This document shows positions 9,324-17,767 of a stretch of 64,000 nt of DNA, in pieces (within the stretch, counting starts at the first letter, position 1; each line of letters starts with the position of its first letter). A model generated the notes under the pieces. That model saw nothing but the letters and a program-made list of their open reading frames with translations, searched no databases and was not told the DNA's origin. The position numbers and the translations under genes are program-made. Source of the stretch: Bacteroidota bacterium (lineage in GTDB: Bacteria > Bacteroidota > Bacteroidia > Bacteroidales > Lentimicrobiaceae); the NCBI GenBank assembly GCA_009773455.1, contig WSXU01000002.1:248001-312000 (forward strand), written 5' to 3'.

Positions 9324-9344
9324 ATGATCGGGAAGCCTTTTTTG
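9310..9344 (+). terminator. asnB: Attenuator terminator upstream of asnB
   Basis: Stem AAAAAAGGCTTTC (9311-9323) with GGAAGCCTTTTTT (9331-9343), 13 pairs with one G-U, loop of 7 bases, T-run built into the 3' arm. No gene ends just upstream on this strand, so its natural role is attenuation of asnB, which starts 49 bases later. Confidence 0.85.
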
Positions 9345-9392
9345 TTTTCCTTTAATGATTGGGGCCAGGAGTCTAATTAAAACAATGTTACT

Positions 9393-11059
9393 ATGTGCGG
9401 AATCGTAGGTGTATTTGATCTGAAAGCAGGATCCGGGGATTTAAGGGTACAGATATTGGAGATGTCAAAAAAACTCCGGCATCGCGGACCGGACTGGTCC
9501 GGAATTTATTGCGGCGAAAAAGCCATCCTGGCCCATGAACGACTCTCAATCGTCGACCCGCAGTCGGGTGGACAACCCCTGAAAAGCAGCGACGGAAATC
9601 TTATACTATCGGTTAACGGGGAAATATACAACCATATGGAACTCCGGAAAGATCTGGTTCAGGATTATCAATTCCTTACCCATTCTGACTGCGAGGTAAT
9701 TCTGGCTCTATACCGGCAAAAAGGCATCGGGTTTCTCGAAGATCTGAATGGTATCTTTGCCTTTGCACTTTATGATGCAGAAAACGATTGCTACCTGATT
9801 GCGAGAGATCACATGGGCATAATTCCCCTGTATATGGGCTGGGATCAATCGGGTAATTTTTATGTGGCATCTGAACTCAAGGCCCTCGAAGGCTATTGTA
9901 ACCGGATTCAGGAATTTTTGCCCGGACATTATCTTTACAGCAAAGACGAGAAATACGACGCTGGTATAGTCGAGACTGGACCGATTATGCAAATGTCATA
10001 GGGAACAGGACAAACCTTCATGATCTGAGAAATGCGCTCGAAGAATCGGTTCACCGGCAGCTGATGTCGGATGTGCCCTATGGTGTTTTGTTATCCGGAG
10101 GGCTCGATTCATCGGTAATCTCAGCCATCGCCAAGAAATATGCCGCACGCCGCATTGAATCGCACGATCTTCAGGAAGCCTGGTGGCCACAGCTCCATTC
10201 ATTCGCCATAGGATTAAAGGGGTCACCTGACCTTGCAGCAGCAAGTATCGTAGCACAACATATCGGGTCAATCCATCATGAGATTGAGTTTACCATCCAG
10301 GAGGCATTGGATGCGTTACGTGATGTCATTTACCATCTCGAAACCTATGATGTGACGACGGTCAGGGCTTCAACACCCATGTACCTGATGGCTAGAGTAA
10401 TTAAATCCATGGGGATCAAGATGGTTCTTTCCGGTGAAGGCGCCGATGAGGTATTCGGGGGGTACCTTTATTTCCATAAAGCGCCGGATGCACAAGCCTT
10501 TCACGAGGAAACTGTCAGGAAACTATCAAAACTTCATTTATACGATTGCCTCAGGGCAAACAAATCGCTGGCAGCCTGGGGTGTCGAGGGCAGAGTGCCC
10601 TTCCTGGACAAGGAATTCCTGGATGTTGCCATGCGCCTGAATCCGGAGGATAAAATGGCAAAAGACGGCAAGATGGAGAAATGGATACTCCGGAAAGCAT
10701 TCGAGGATTATCTTCCCGAAAGTGTTGCATGGAGACAGAAAGAGCAGTTTTCAGATGGAGTCGGGTATAGCTGGATCGACACACTGAAAGAGATGGCTGC
10801 TTCTCAGGTGACCGACGACCAGCTTGCCAATGCCGGGCACCGATTCATTGTTAATCCACCCATGTCGAAGGAGGAATATTTCTACCGTTCAATTTTCACG
10901 GCTCATTTCCCTTCGGATGCGGCAGCAAGGTGTGTTCCCTCGGTTCCTTCAGTCGCCTGCAGCACACCGGAAGCCCTTGCCTGGGATGCTTCTTTTCAGA
11001 ACCTTAACGATCCTTCAGGCAGGGCAGTTAAAAACGTGCACAACCAGGGCTATAAATAA
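9393..11059 (+). pseudogene. asnB: Asparagine synthetase B (glutamine-hydrolysing), frameshifted
   Basis: The two halves together match full-length AsnB (about 555 residues). Part 1 (9393-10001) has the N-terminal nucleophile in MCGIVG and the class-II glutaminase domain. Part 2 has the ATP-binding SGGLDSS motif and the synthetase domain through the conserved end DPSGRAV. The frame breaks near 9957-9962: after KDEKYD the correct continuation WYSRDWTDYANVIGN is read from 9962 in the other frame, so one base appears to be missing relative to a functional gene. No homopolymer explains slippage there. All active-site motifs survive, so this is either a very recent inactivating mutation or a sequence error. 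It converts Asp, Gln and ATP to Asn, and is preceded by an Asn-rich attenuator. Confidence 0.9.
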
Positions 11060-11211
11060 GAACGTCAGGCCATGACGCCACCTCCGTTTAGATGGATATT
11101 TTTAAAATTCAAAAACGGAATCTGAATACCCGGCTTTTCTGTTTATGCTCCGCTCATATCAATAATAATCGGGCATACCGGCATAATGATGTCCCGGTAA
11201 GGATGAATATA

Positions 11212-11241
11212 TTGTTTACTGGATTGAAGTCATTAATTTTG
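11212..11241 (+). promoter_or_regulatory. Promoter of CNNM/CBS gene
   Basis: TTG (11212-11214), 19-base spacer, TAATTTTG (11234-11241): a good -33/-7 pair of Bacteroidetes type. The predicted start of transcription near 11248 favours the ATG at 11259 over a GTG at 11241, which lies in the -7 element. Confidence 0.7.
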
Positions 11242-11258
11242 TGTTTCATAAGCAGCCT

Positions 11259-12539
11259 ATGGAAATCCTGATCATTACACTTCTTCTGATCCTTAACGGC
11301 ATTTTCGCTATGTACGAAATTGCCCTGGTTTCTTCCAGTAAAGCAAGACTGGAAACATTATCGCAAAAAGGTGACAAGAGGGCAAAAGTCATTCTCCGGA
11401 TGTTGCTCGAACCGGAGAAAATACTGTCAACCATTCAGGTTGGAATCACACTTATCGGTATTATTTCAGGAGCATTCGGTGGCATAGCACTGAGCGATGA
11501 CCTTAAAAATATTCTGTTGAATTATCCTGTCACGGAAACTTATGCAGGAACAATCTCGATTGTAATCGTAATCGGCCTGATAACCTATTTTTCCCTTGTG
11601 ATCGGAGAATTGGTCCCTAAATCGCTGGCACTTGCCAATCCTGAAAAAATAGCACTATTTCTTACTCCTTTTATTGTTATCATTACGAAAGCAGCTTTCC
11701 CTTTTGTCTGGCTCCTGAGTATTTCAACAATTCTGGTTAAAAAACTGATCGGAATGAACAGGGCAAATGAAAGAACCATCACTGAAGAAGAATTGAAATT
11801 CCTGTTGAAACAGGGTGCTGACCAGGGCATTATTGATGAACAGGAAACCCGGATGATAAAAGATGTATTTCGTTTCACGGACAAAAAAGCCATTGAGCTG
11901 ATGACACACCGTAAAGATGTGGCCTATATGCTTACAGACGGGACAAAAGAAGAAACCATCAATCTGATCAGCAGCAAGCAATTCAGCAGGTACCTGCTCT
12001 GTGACGGAAGTATTGAAAATGTAACAGGTGTTGTTGCAGTTAAAGATATTATCACCCTGATGAATGGCGAACAGGCATTCAATCTGAAAAAAGTTTCAAC
12101 ATCACCACTGTACATTCCTGAAAATATGTCGGCAAACCGGGTATTGGAAATATTCAGGGACCAGAAAACCAATTTTGGTATTGTGGTAAGTGAATATGGC
12201 GTGGTGGAAGGTATAATCACCCTACACGACCTTACTGAGGCCATTCTGGGTGAATTACCTGAAGAAAATGAGACAATCGCTTATGATTTGATTGTCAGGA
12301 AAGACGGCTCCATTCTTGTTGACGGATCAATGAACATCGATGATTTTATGGATAAAATGGGGATTCTGTCTTATGCAGAAATTGAAAACGAAGGCTTCAC
12401 GACACTGGGAGGAATGGCCATGTACTTTCTTGATAAGGTTCCGACTGAAGGGGACATCTTCAACTTCAGGGAGTACATTTTTGAAGTGGTAGATATGGAT
12501 AACAGCAGGGTAGATAAAATGCTTGTCAGAAAAGAGTAG
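11259..12539 (+). CDS. CNNM/CorC-family membrane protein with CBS domains (hemolysin-like)
   Basis: 426 residues from ATG 11259. The N-terminal DUF21/CNNM domain has four hydrophobic segments (about 1-25, 60-85, 92-115, 130-150) including the motif GELVPKSLALANPEKIA typical of the family. Two CBS domains follow (about 215-330), and a C-terminal transporter-associated CorC/HlyC domain (about 345-425, ending FEVVDMDNSRVDKMLV). Members are linked to magnesium or cobalt efflux in bacteria and eukaryotes; older annotations call them hemolysins without direct evidence. It is monocistronic, with its own promoter. Confidence 0.9.
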   Translation: MEILIITLLLILNGIFAMYEIALVSSSKARLETLSQKGDKRAKVILRMLLEPEKILSTIQVGITLIGIISGAFGGIALSDDLKNILLNYPVTETYAGTISIVIVIGLITYFSLVIGELVPKSLALANPEKIALFLTPFIVIITKAAFPFVWLLSISTILVKKLIGMNRANERTITEEELKFLLKQGADQGIIDEQETRMIKDVFRFTDKKAIELMTHRKDVAYMLTDGTKEETINLISSKQFSRYLLCDGSIENVTGVVAVKDIITLMNGEQAFNLKKVSTSPLYIPENMSANRVLEIFRDQKTNFGIVVSEYGVVEGIITLHDLTEAILGELPEENETIAYDLIVRKDGSILVDGSMNIDDFMDKMGILSYAEIENEGFTTLGGMAMYFLDKVPTEGDIFNFREYIFEVVDMDNSRVDKMLVRKE

Positions 12540-13027
12540 GAATACTCCAAAAGCAGGATATAAAGCAGCGCCTTTTGTCAAAATTCATAAAAAATATTAA
12601 ATTCACAATTGCCGGGCTTGATTTGCACAGAATAGTATTATCTTTAGGTCACGAAAGCAGATGTGATTTTGGCTGGAAAACAGGAATCTCTGTTGTTGAT
12701 TTTTTTTGGTATATATGCCCCGGAATTGTCACGATCCGCATCGGATGATTAATAAAATCCGCATTCTCCTTGCAGGAAACAACAGGATTTTTATTTCACC
12801 GGAAAATTATCCCTAATTGTTCGTTTGCCTTTCAAATGGACACTTTTCTTTCGAAGGAGGAAAGCTTTTGCTGATTTCCGGGTTTGTTTCTTTTTGCTCA
12901 GTTGAACAGGAATAATTGAAGGTTGATAACTAAATATAACATCCTAAAATATAATCAGGCCGTCTGAAGTTATACATTTTTAAAATTACTTCTATCCGGA
13001 TTCAATAATTGCGATTCTAAATCAGAC
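12540..13027. other. Intergenic region, no gene recognised
   Basis: 488 bases, AT-rich. A short hairpin ATCCG-CAT-CGGAT (12734-12746) is visible. No clear terminator for the upstream gene and no perfect TAnnTTTG box for the downstream kinase; TATCTTTA near 12640 is one base off the -7 consensus. Confidence 0.5.
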
Positions 13028-15508
13028 ATGGACATCACTCTTGAGAATAATACTGCTGACATGCCTTCCGGGAACACATCCGGACAGGATTCTGCCGGTG
13101 GATTTGTTTACAGCAATTCTGAGATTCCCCATTTTAACCCGATATTACACAGCGAACTTTGCATCTCTGATCAGTTTCTCGAATCGCTTCCTTTTCCACT
13201 ATTTATCAAAGACCTGAAGGGCAACTACATCGCCTGCAATAAACATTTCTGCGATATGTTCGGACATACCTCCGATCAGATCATTGGCAAAAACATCAGC
13301 TGCCTTTTCGATCAGGAATCAGCTGAGGTTCATATCTCTGCCGATCAGCAGCTTATTAAATACGGAATCAGGGTTGTATATGAAACCAGGATTTCTGGCC
13401 CGGAAATCAGGTATGGCCTGATCCGGGTTATCAAATCGCCTTTGAGCGACAAAAAAGGAAACCTTCATGGCATCATTGGCCTGATCAGTGAGATAAATTC
13501 CAACGATGACAAAGCTGAATTATTCGACAGCCAGCATTCTGACATTGAGGCATTTCTAAAACTAACCTCCACCGAAATCGCTGATGAGGAATTAACAGTT
13601 GCATCAACGATTAAGATTTCAGGTAAACACGAATCCGGAAAGCTCAATTTCGAGAACCGCTTTGATATTCTTCTTAAAACACTGAATGCAGGGCTTTGGG
13701 AATGGCATCCCCAACCAGAAATTCTGCACTGGAGTGATAAATGCTTTGAAATATTCGGGATCGAAGAAGGTCCCGTTGAGCCGGAACAATGGATATCGGT
13801 TGTTTTTCCGGATGATGTTTCAAGGGTGAAGGAGATGTGGTCAAGGATTACTTTAAAGACAGGCTGGTTTGAGCTAGAATTCAGAATTCTTGTTGATGGC
13901 CGTGTGCGGTGGATAAAGAAATCGGGCTATTACATAAAAGGTAAGGATGCCGGATCTGATAAGGTTACCGGAGTTATGGCCGATATAACAGATGAAAAGG
14001 ATTTCAGTGAGCGCCTTTTCAATAGCCAGCGGTTTTTCAAGACCATCATCGAGGATCAGTCAGAATTGATCTGCCGCTTCAGACCTGACGGTACCGTTAC
14101 ATTTATCAACCGGGCATTTGCAAAATTTTTCGCTGTTTCAGCCGATGGATTTATTAACCATTTGCTTACTGAAGTTTTTTCGGAAAAGGAATTTCAGAAA
14201 ATCAGGAAATCACTGAAATGCATCAGACCTCCGAAGCAGTTTGTAAATCATGAGCAGAGAATCTCTACAGAAGAAGGGAAGGATGCGGTAGTACAATGGA
14301 CTATCAGGGCTATTTACGGAAAGGATGATTTACCCGAAGAATATCAGCTTGTAGGCCGGGACGTTACAGAAATAGAGGCATCGCGCGAAGCCTTGAAAAG
14401 GAGTGAGGAGATGTTCAGGCTGATTGCCGAGAATTCGAACGACATCATCTCCATCCACCACGAAGACGGCATAGTTGAATATGTTTCTCCGAGCGTGAAA
14501 CACATTCTTGGTTATAACCCTGAAGACCTGACCGGAAGCCTGGGATTAAATCTGGTTTATGAAAAAGATCTGAATCAGATTTTTATCAGCAGCAAAAATA
14601 TGATTCAGAGTATCGATCCGGTTTTGCTGACTTTCAGGCTGAAGGATTATCATGGCAATCTGATCTGGTTCGAAAGTATGGTCCAACGCCAGTATAACAA
14701 CGATGGCGAAGCAACCGGTAAAGTGATCGCTGTTTCAAGAAATATCCAGCAGCGGAAACTCGTCGAAGAACAGCAGAAGCTTACCGAGCAACAGTTGAAA
14801 GAGGCCAACATTACCAAGGATAAATTCTTTTCAATCATAGCCCACGATTTAAGAAGTCCCTTTACTTCAATCCTCGGGTTTACACGTTTGCTCAACGATG
14901 AATACGACGATTTCTCAGATGAGGAACGTAAATCGATGGTTAAGCAGATTCAGAACTCAACAGAATCAACTTTTCAACTTCTTGATAACCTGCTTGCATG
15001 GGCCAAAACCCAACTCGGGCGGACAATCTATAACCCGGAAACCTTTACTCTGGAAAGCCTGGTAACTGAATCGGTGAAACAAACCACGCCTCAGGCGCAG
15101 ATAAAGAATATAACCATTTCGAGCGAAAAAATTGAAGATGTGACGCTGTATGCTGATCAGAATATGATCCGCACTGTCTTGCGCAATCTGCTTTCGAATG
15201 CTGTAAAATTTTCATTTCCGAAAGGGAATATTGAACTTGAAACCAATCTGCGAAACCACCAGCTTACAATTTCTGTTACCGATCATGGAACCGGTATAAA
15301 CCCTGATGTTCTGAATAAGCTTTTCAGTCTTACCGAACAGGCCACCACCACCAAAGGCACTGCCAATGAGAAGGGTACCGGCCTCGGTCTCATCCTCTGC
15401 AAAGAGTTTGTTGAAAGGAATGGTGGCACCATCAATGTGAAAAGCAAGGTTGGTAAAGGCAGTACCTTCAGTTTTACCCTGCCTGTCAGGACCAAACCGG
15501 TACATTGA
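13028..15508 (+). CDS. Multi-PAS sensor histidine kinase
   Basis: 826 residues with no transmembrane segment, so probably cytoplasmic. Four PAS-like domains in order: about 50-155 (PFPLFIKDLKGNYIACNK), 215-325 (PAS_3 type, GLWEWHPQPEILHWSDKCFE), 330-440 and 455-570 (FRLIAENSNDIISIHHEDG). Then HisKA with phospho-acceptor His606 in FSIIAHDLRSPF, and HATPase with N-box NLLSNAVKFS, G1 DHGTGI and G2 GTGLGL. No receiver domain and no adjacent response regulator, so it is an orphan kinase. Ligands of the PAS domains are unknown. Confidence 0.92.
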   Translation: MDITLENNTADMPSGNTSGQDSAGGFVYSNSEIPHFNPILHSELCISDQFLESLPFPLFIKDLKGNYIACNKHFCDMFGHTSDQIIGKNISCLFDQESAEVHISADQQLIKYGIRVVYETRISGPEIRYGLIRVIKSPLSDKKGNLHGIIGLISEINSNDDKAELFDSQHSDIEAFLKLTSTEIADEELTVASTIKISGKHESGKLNFENRFDILLKTLNAGLWEWHPQPEILHWSDKCFEIFGIEEGPVEPEQWISVVFPDDVSRVKEMWSRITLKTGWFELEFRILVDGRVRWIKKSGYYIKGKDAGSDKVTGVMADITDEKDFSERLFNSQRFFKTIIEDQSELICRFRPDGTVTFINRAFAKFFAVSADGFINHLLTEVFSEKEFQKIRKSLKCIRPPKQFVNHEQRISTEEGKDAVVQWTIRAIYGKDDLPEEYQLVGRDVTEIEASREALKRSEEMFRLIAENSNDIISIHHEDGIVEYVSPSVKHILGYNPEDLTGSLGLNLVYEKDLNQIFISSKNMIQSIDPVLLTFRLKDYHGNLIWFESMVQRQYNNDGEATGKVIAVSRNIQQRKLVEEQQKLTEQQLKEANITKDKFFSIIAHDLRSPFTSILGFTRLLNDEYDDFSDEERKSMVKQIQNSTESTFQLLDNLLAWAKTQLGRTIYNPETFTLESLVTESVKQTTPQAQIKNITISSEKIEDVTLYADQNMIRTVLRNLLSNAVKFSFPKGNIELETNLRNHQLTISVTDHGTGINPDVLNKLFSLTEQATTTKGTANEKGTGLGLILCKEFVERNGGTINVKSKVGKGSTFSFTLPVRTKPVH

Positions 15509-15641
15509 TCCTTGTTTTTCCGGATATGAAGTTTCGGTCGCTCATCCGGTGCTTTCCCTGGTGAAAGATTTTAGCTGCATTCTATTAAAATCCATATTTT
15601 AGCAGCTGTTTTCAATATAAACCACTTAATACATAATCATT

Positions 15642-17339
15642 ATGTTGCGAAAAGCAATGACTGTAGCAGCAGTTATAAGCATGCTGGCTTTGGTAGCCGG
15701 ATGCTGTAAAAGCAATAAAAGCGAGGAAGAAATGGAAAACAAATACCAGGGTGTAATTGCACCGGGCAAAGCACTTCAGCCGGCCCCTGCCGCTGAGGTT
15801 GCCAAACGGCTGGCAACTTATGCTACCGTGAGGCTAACCGCCGACATCAGCCATTTGTCCGACAAGGAAAAACAGCTTCTTCCTCTTTTATTTGAAGCGG
15901 CTCAGCTGATGGATGATATCTACTGGCAACAAGCCATCGGCAATAAAGAAGCGTTCCTTTCGGGAATCGGAGATGAAGCTACCCGAAAATTTGCAGAAAT
16001 CAATTACGGCCCGTGGGACAGGTTGAACGGCAATGAGTCGTTTATAGAAGGCATTGGCGAAAAACCGCTTGGTGCTAATTTCTACCCGGTCGATATGACC
16101 AAAGAGGAATTCGATTCACTGAAGAATCCTGATAAAACAAGCCTGTACACCCTTATTCGCCGCAATGAAGACAGTTCACTGCGTGTTGTATGGTATCATG
16201 AAGCGTATGCTTCGAAAATCAAAAAGGCTGCAGACCTTCTGAAACAGGCAGCCACCCTTGCCGAGAACGCAGGGCTTAAAAAATACCTTGAACTCCGTGC
16301 TGAAGCATTACTTACCGACAAATACCAGGAGAGTGACTTTGCATGGATGGAAATGAAGACCTCCAATATAGATTTTGTTGTTGGCCCGATTGAAAACTAT
16401 GAAGATGCCCTCTATGGCACGAAAGCTGCTCAGGAGGCTTTCATTCTTATCAAGGACGTTGAATGGAGCAATCGACTGGCCCATTTTGCCACCCTGCTGC
16501 CGGAGCTGCAGAAAGGCCTGCCGGTTGACCAGAAATACAAAAACGAAGTGCCTGGCTCTGATGCCGATCTGAACGCCTATGATGTTGTTTATTATGCCGG
16601 CGACTGCAATTCAGGCAGCAAGACCATTGCCATCAACCTGCCAAACGACGAAGAGGTTCAGCTGAAAAAAGGATCCCGCAAACTTCAGCTTAAGAATGCC
16701 ATGAAGGCAAAGTTTGAAAAAATTCTGTTACCCATCTCCGGCATTCTGATCGATGAGTCGCAGCGGGGTTTCATCAAATTCGATGCTTTCTTCGGAAATA
16801 CAATGTTCCATGAAGTAGCTCACGGCCTTGGTATCAAGAACACCCTCGATGGAAAAGGAACCGTGCGCGAAGCACTGAAAGAACAGTATTCAGCGCTGGA
16901 AGAAGCCAAGGCAGATATCCTTGGACTCTATATGGTGACAAAACTTTATGAAATGGGAGAATTAAAAGATGGCGTTGTGATGGACAACTATGTGACCTTC
17001 ATGGCCGGTATATTCCGCTCAGTGCGATTTGGCGCAGCCAGTGCCCATGGTAAAGCCAACATGCTTACATTCGCTCATTTTGCTGAAAATGGTGCATTCA
17101 CAAAGCAGGAGAACGGCACTTACCTCGTTAATTTCGATAAAATGAAACTGGCCGTCGAAAGCCTTGGAGGAATGATTCTCGCACTTCAGGGTGAAGGAGA
17201 CTATAACAGAGTCAAGGAATTGATACTTACCAAATCTGTTATTCCTACCCAGTTGCAGACTGATCTCGACAAACTGAAAGGAGCCAGCATACCTGTTGAC
17301 ATTGTTTTTGAGCAGGGGAAAAGCGAACTTGGACTATAA
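15642..17339 (+). CDS. M49-like (dipeptidyl-peptidase III family) lipoprotein peptidase
   Basis: 565 residues. Signal peptide with lipobox VAGC predicts lipid anchoring. The zinc site is HEVAHG (His390, Glu391, His394) with the downstream EEAKAD motif (Glu420/Glu421). Together with SALEEAKADILGLY this matches the DPP III-like domain also seen in plant Nudix-3 proteins (HExxHG ... ALEEAKAD), rather than the longer HExxxH of classical DPP III. It likely removes dipeptides or acts on another small substrate at the cell envelope. It is followed by a DPP7-type S46 gene, which suits a joint role in peptide breakdown, though the 428-base gap argues against one operon. Confidence 0.82.
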   Translation: MLRKAMTVAAVISMLALVAGCCKSNKSEEEMENKYQGVIAPGKALQPAPAAEVAKRLATYATVRLTADISHLSDKEKQLLPLLFEAAQLMDDIYWQQAIGNKEAFLSGIGDEATRKFAEINYGPWDRLNGNESFIEGIGEKPLGANFYPVDMTKEEFDSLKNPDKTSLYTLIRRNEDSSLRVVWYHEAYASKIKKAADLLKQAATLAENAGLKKYLELRAEALLTDKYQESDFAWMEMKTSNIDFVVGPIENYEDALYGTKAAQEAFILIKDVEWSNRLAHFATLLPELQKGLPVDQKYKNEVPGSDADLNAYDVVYYAGDCNSGSKTIAINLPNDEEVQLKKGSRKLQLKNAMKAKFEKILLPISGILIDESQRGFIKFDAFFGNTMFHEVAHGLGIKNTLDGKGTVREALKEQYSALEEAKADILGLYMVTKLYEMGELKDGVVMDNYVTFMAGIFRSVRFGAASAHGKANMLTFAHFAENGAFTKQENGTYLVNFDKMKLAVESLGGMILALQGEGDYNRVKELILTKSVIPTQLQTDLDKLKGASIPVDIVFEQGKSELGL

Positions 17340-17767
17340 AGCATTGTGCAAAGGAGCCCTGGATGAAAGTCCCTGTAATAAGCAGATAAGGAAAATGTGC
17401 TGAGAATCAGATGCTTTTTGCTTCTTTTTCCTCCTGACTTCCGGTTCTATGGACAGGAATACGCCTAAATCAGGCCCGGCCATTTGCACCAGTCCACTTT
17501 CGTAAGGTTAATCCTTCAACCCAGGGACCATTTAACTCAATCATTCATTACTGACAATACCTATGTTCGAAAACGAACACTGCCGCAGCAAAACCGTACA
17601 AGACAATGGATAAGGTCACCCATTCAACTTACTATTTACTTGATTTTGTGAGCCTTGTATTAATGGCACGGTTTTGGGCATACCGGATTCCTCAACCCGG
17701 CATCCCGGGTAAATGAGCATTGTGAAAGGCAGTAACAACTTTAAACAAATTAAACATCAAAACCAAA
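17340..17767. other. Intergenic region, no gene recognised
   Basis: 428 bases. Contains small GC dyads such as CCCGG-CAT-CCCGGG near 17696-17709 and a near-consensus -7 (TGATTTTG, near 17640), but no convincing promoter, terminator or RNA gene. Confidence 0.45.

Noticed and set aside
9310-9344. Hairpin as terminator of an upstream gene
   Set aside because: The only upstream gene is on the opposite strand and ends at 6438; the hairpin therefore acts on the asnB transcript.
10064-11059. Second asnB segment as an independent synthetase gene
   Set aside because: Homology continues upstream of 10064 in the same frame to about 9962 and joins the glutaminase half, so it is one frameshifted gene.
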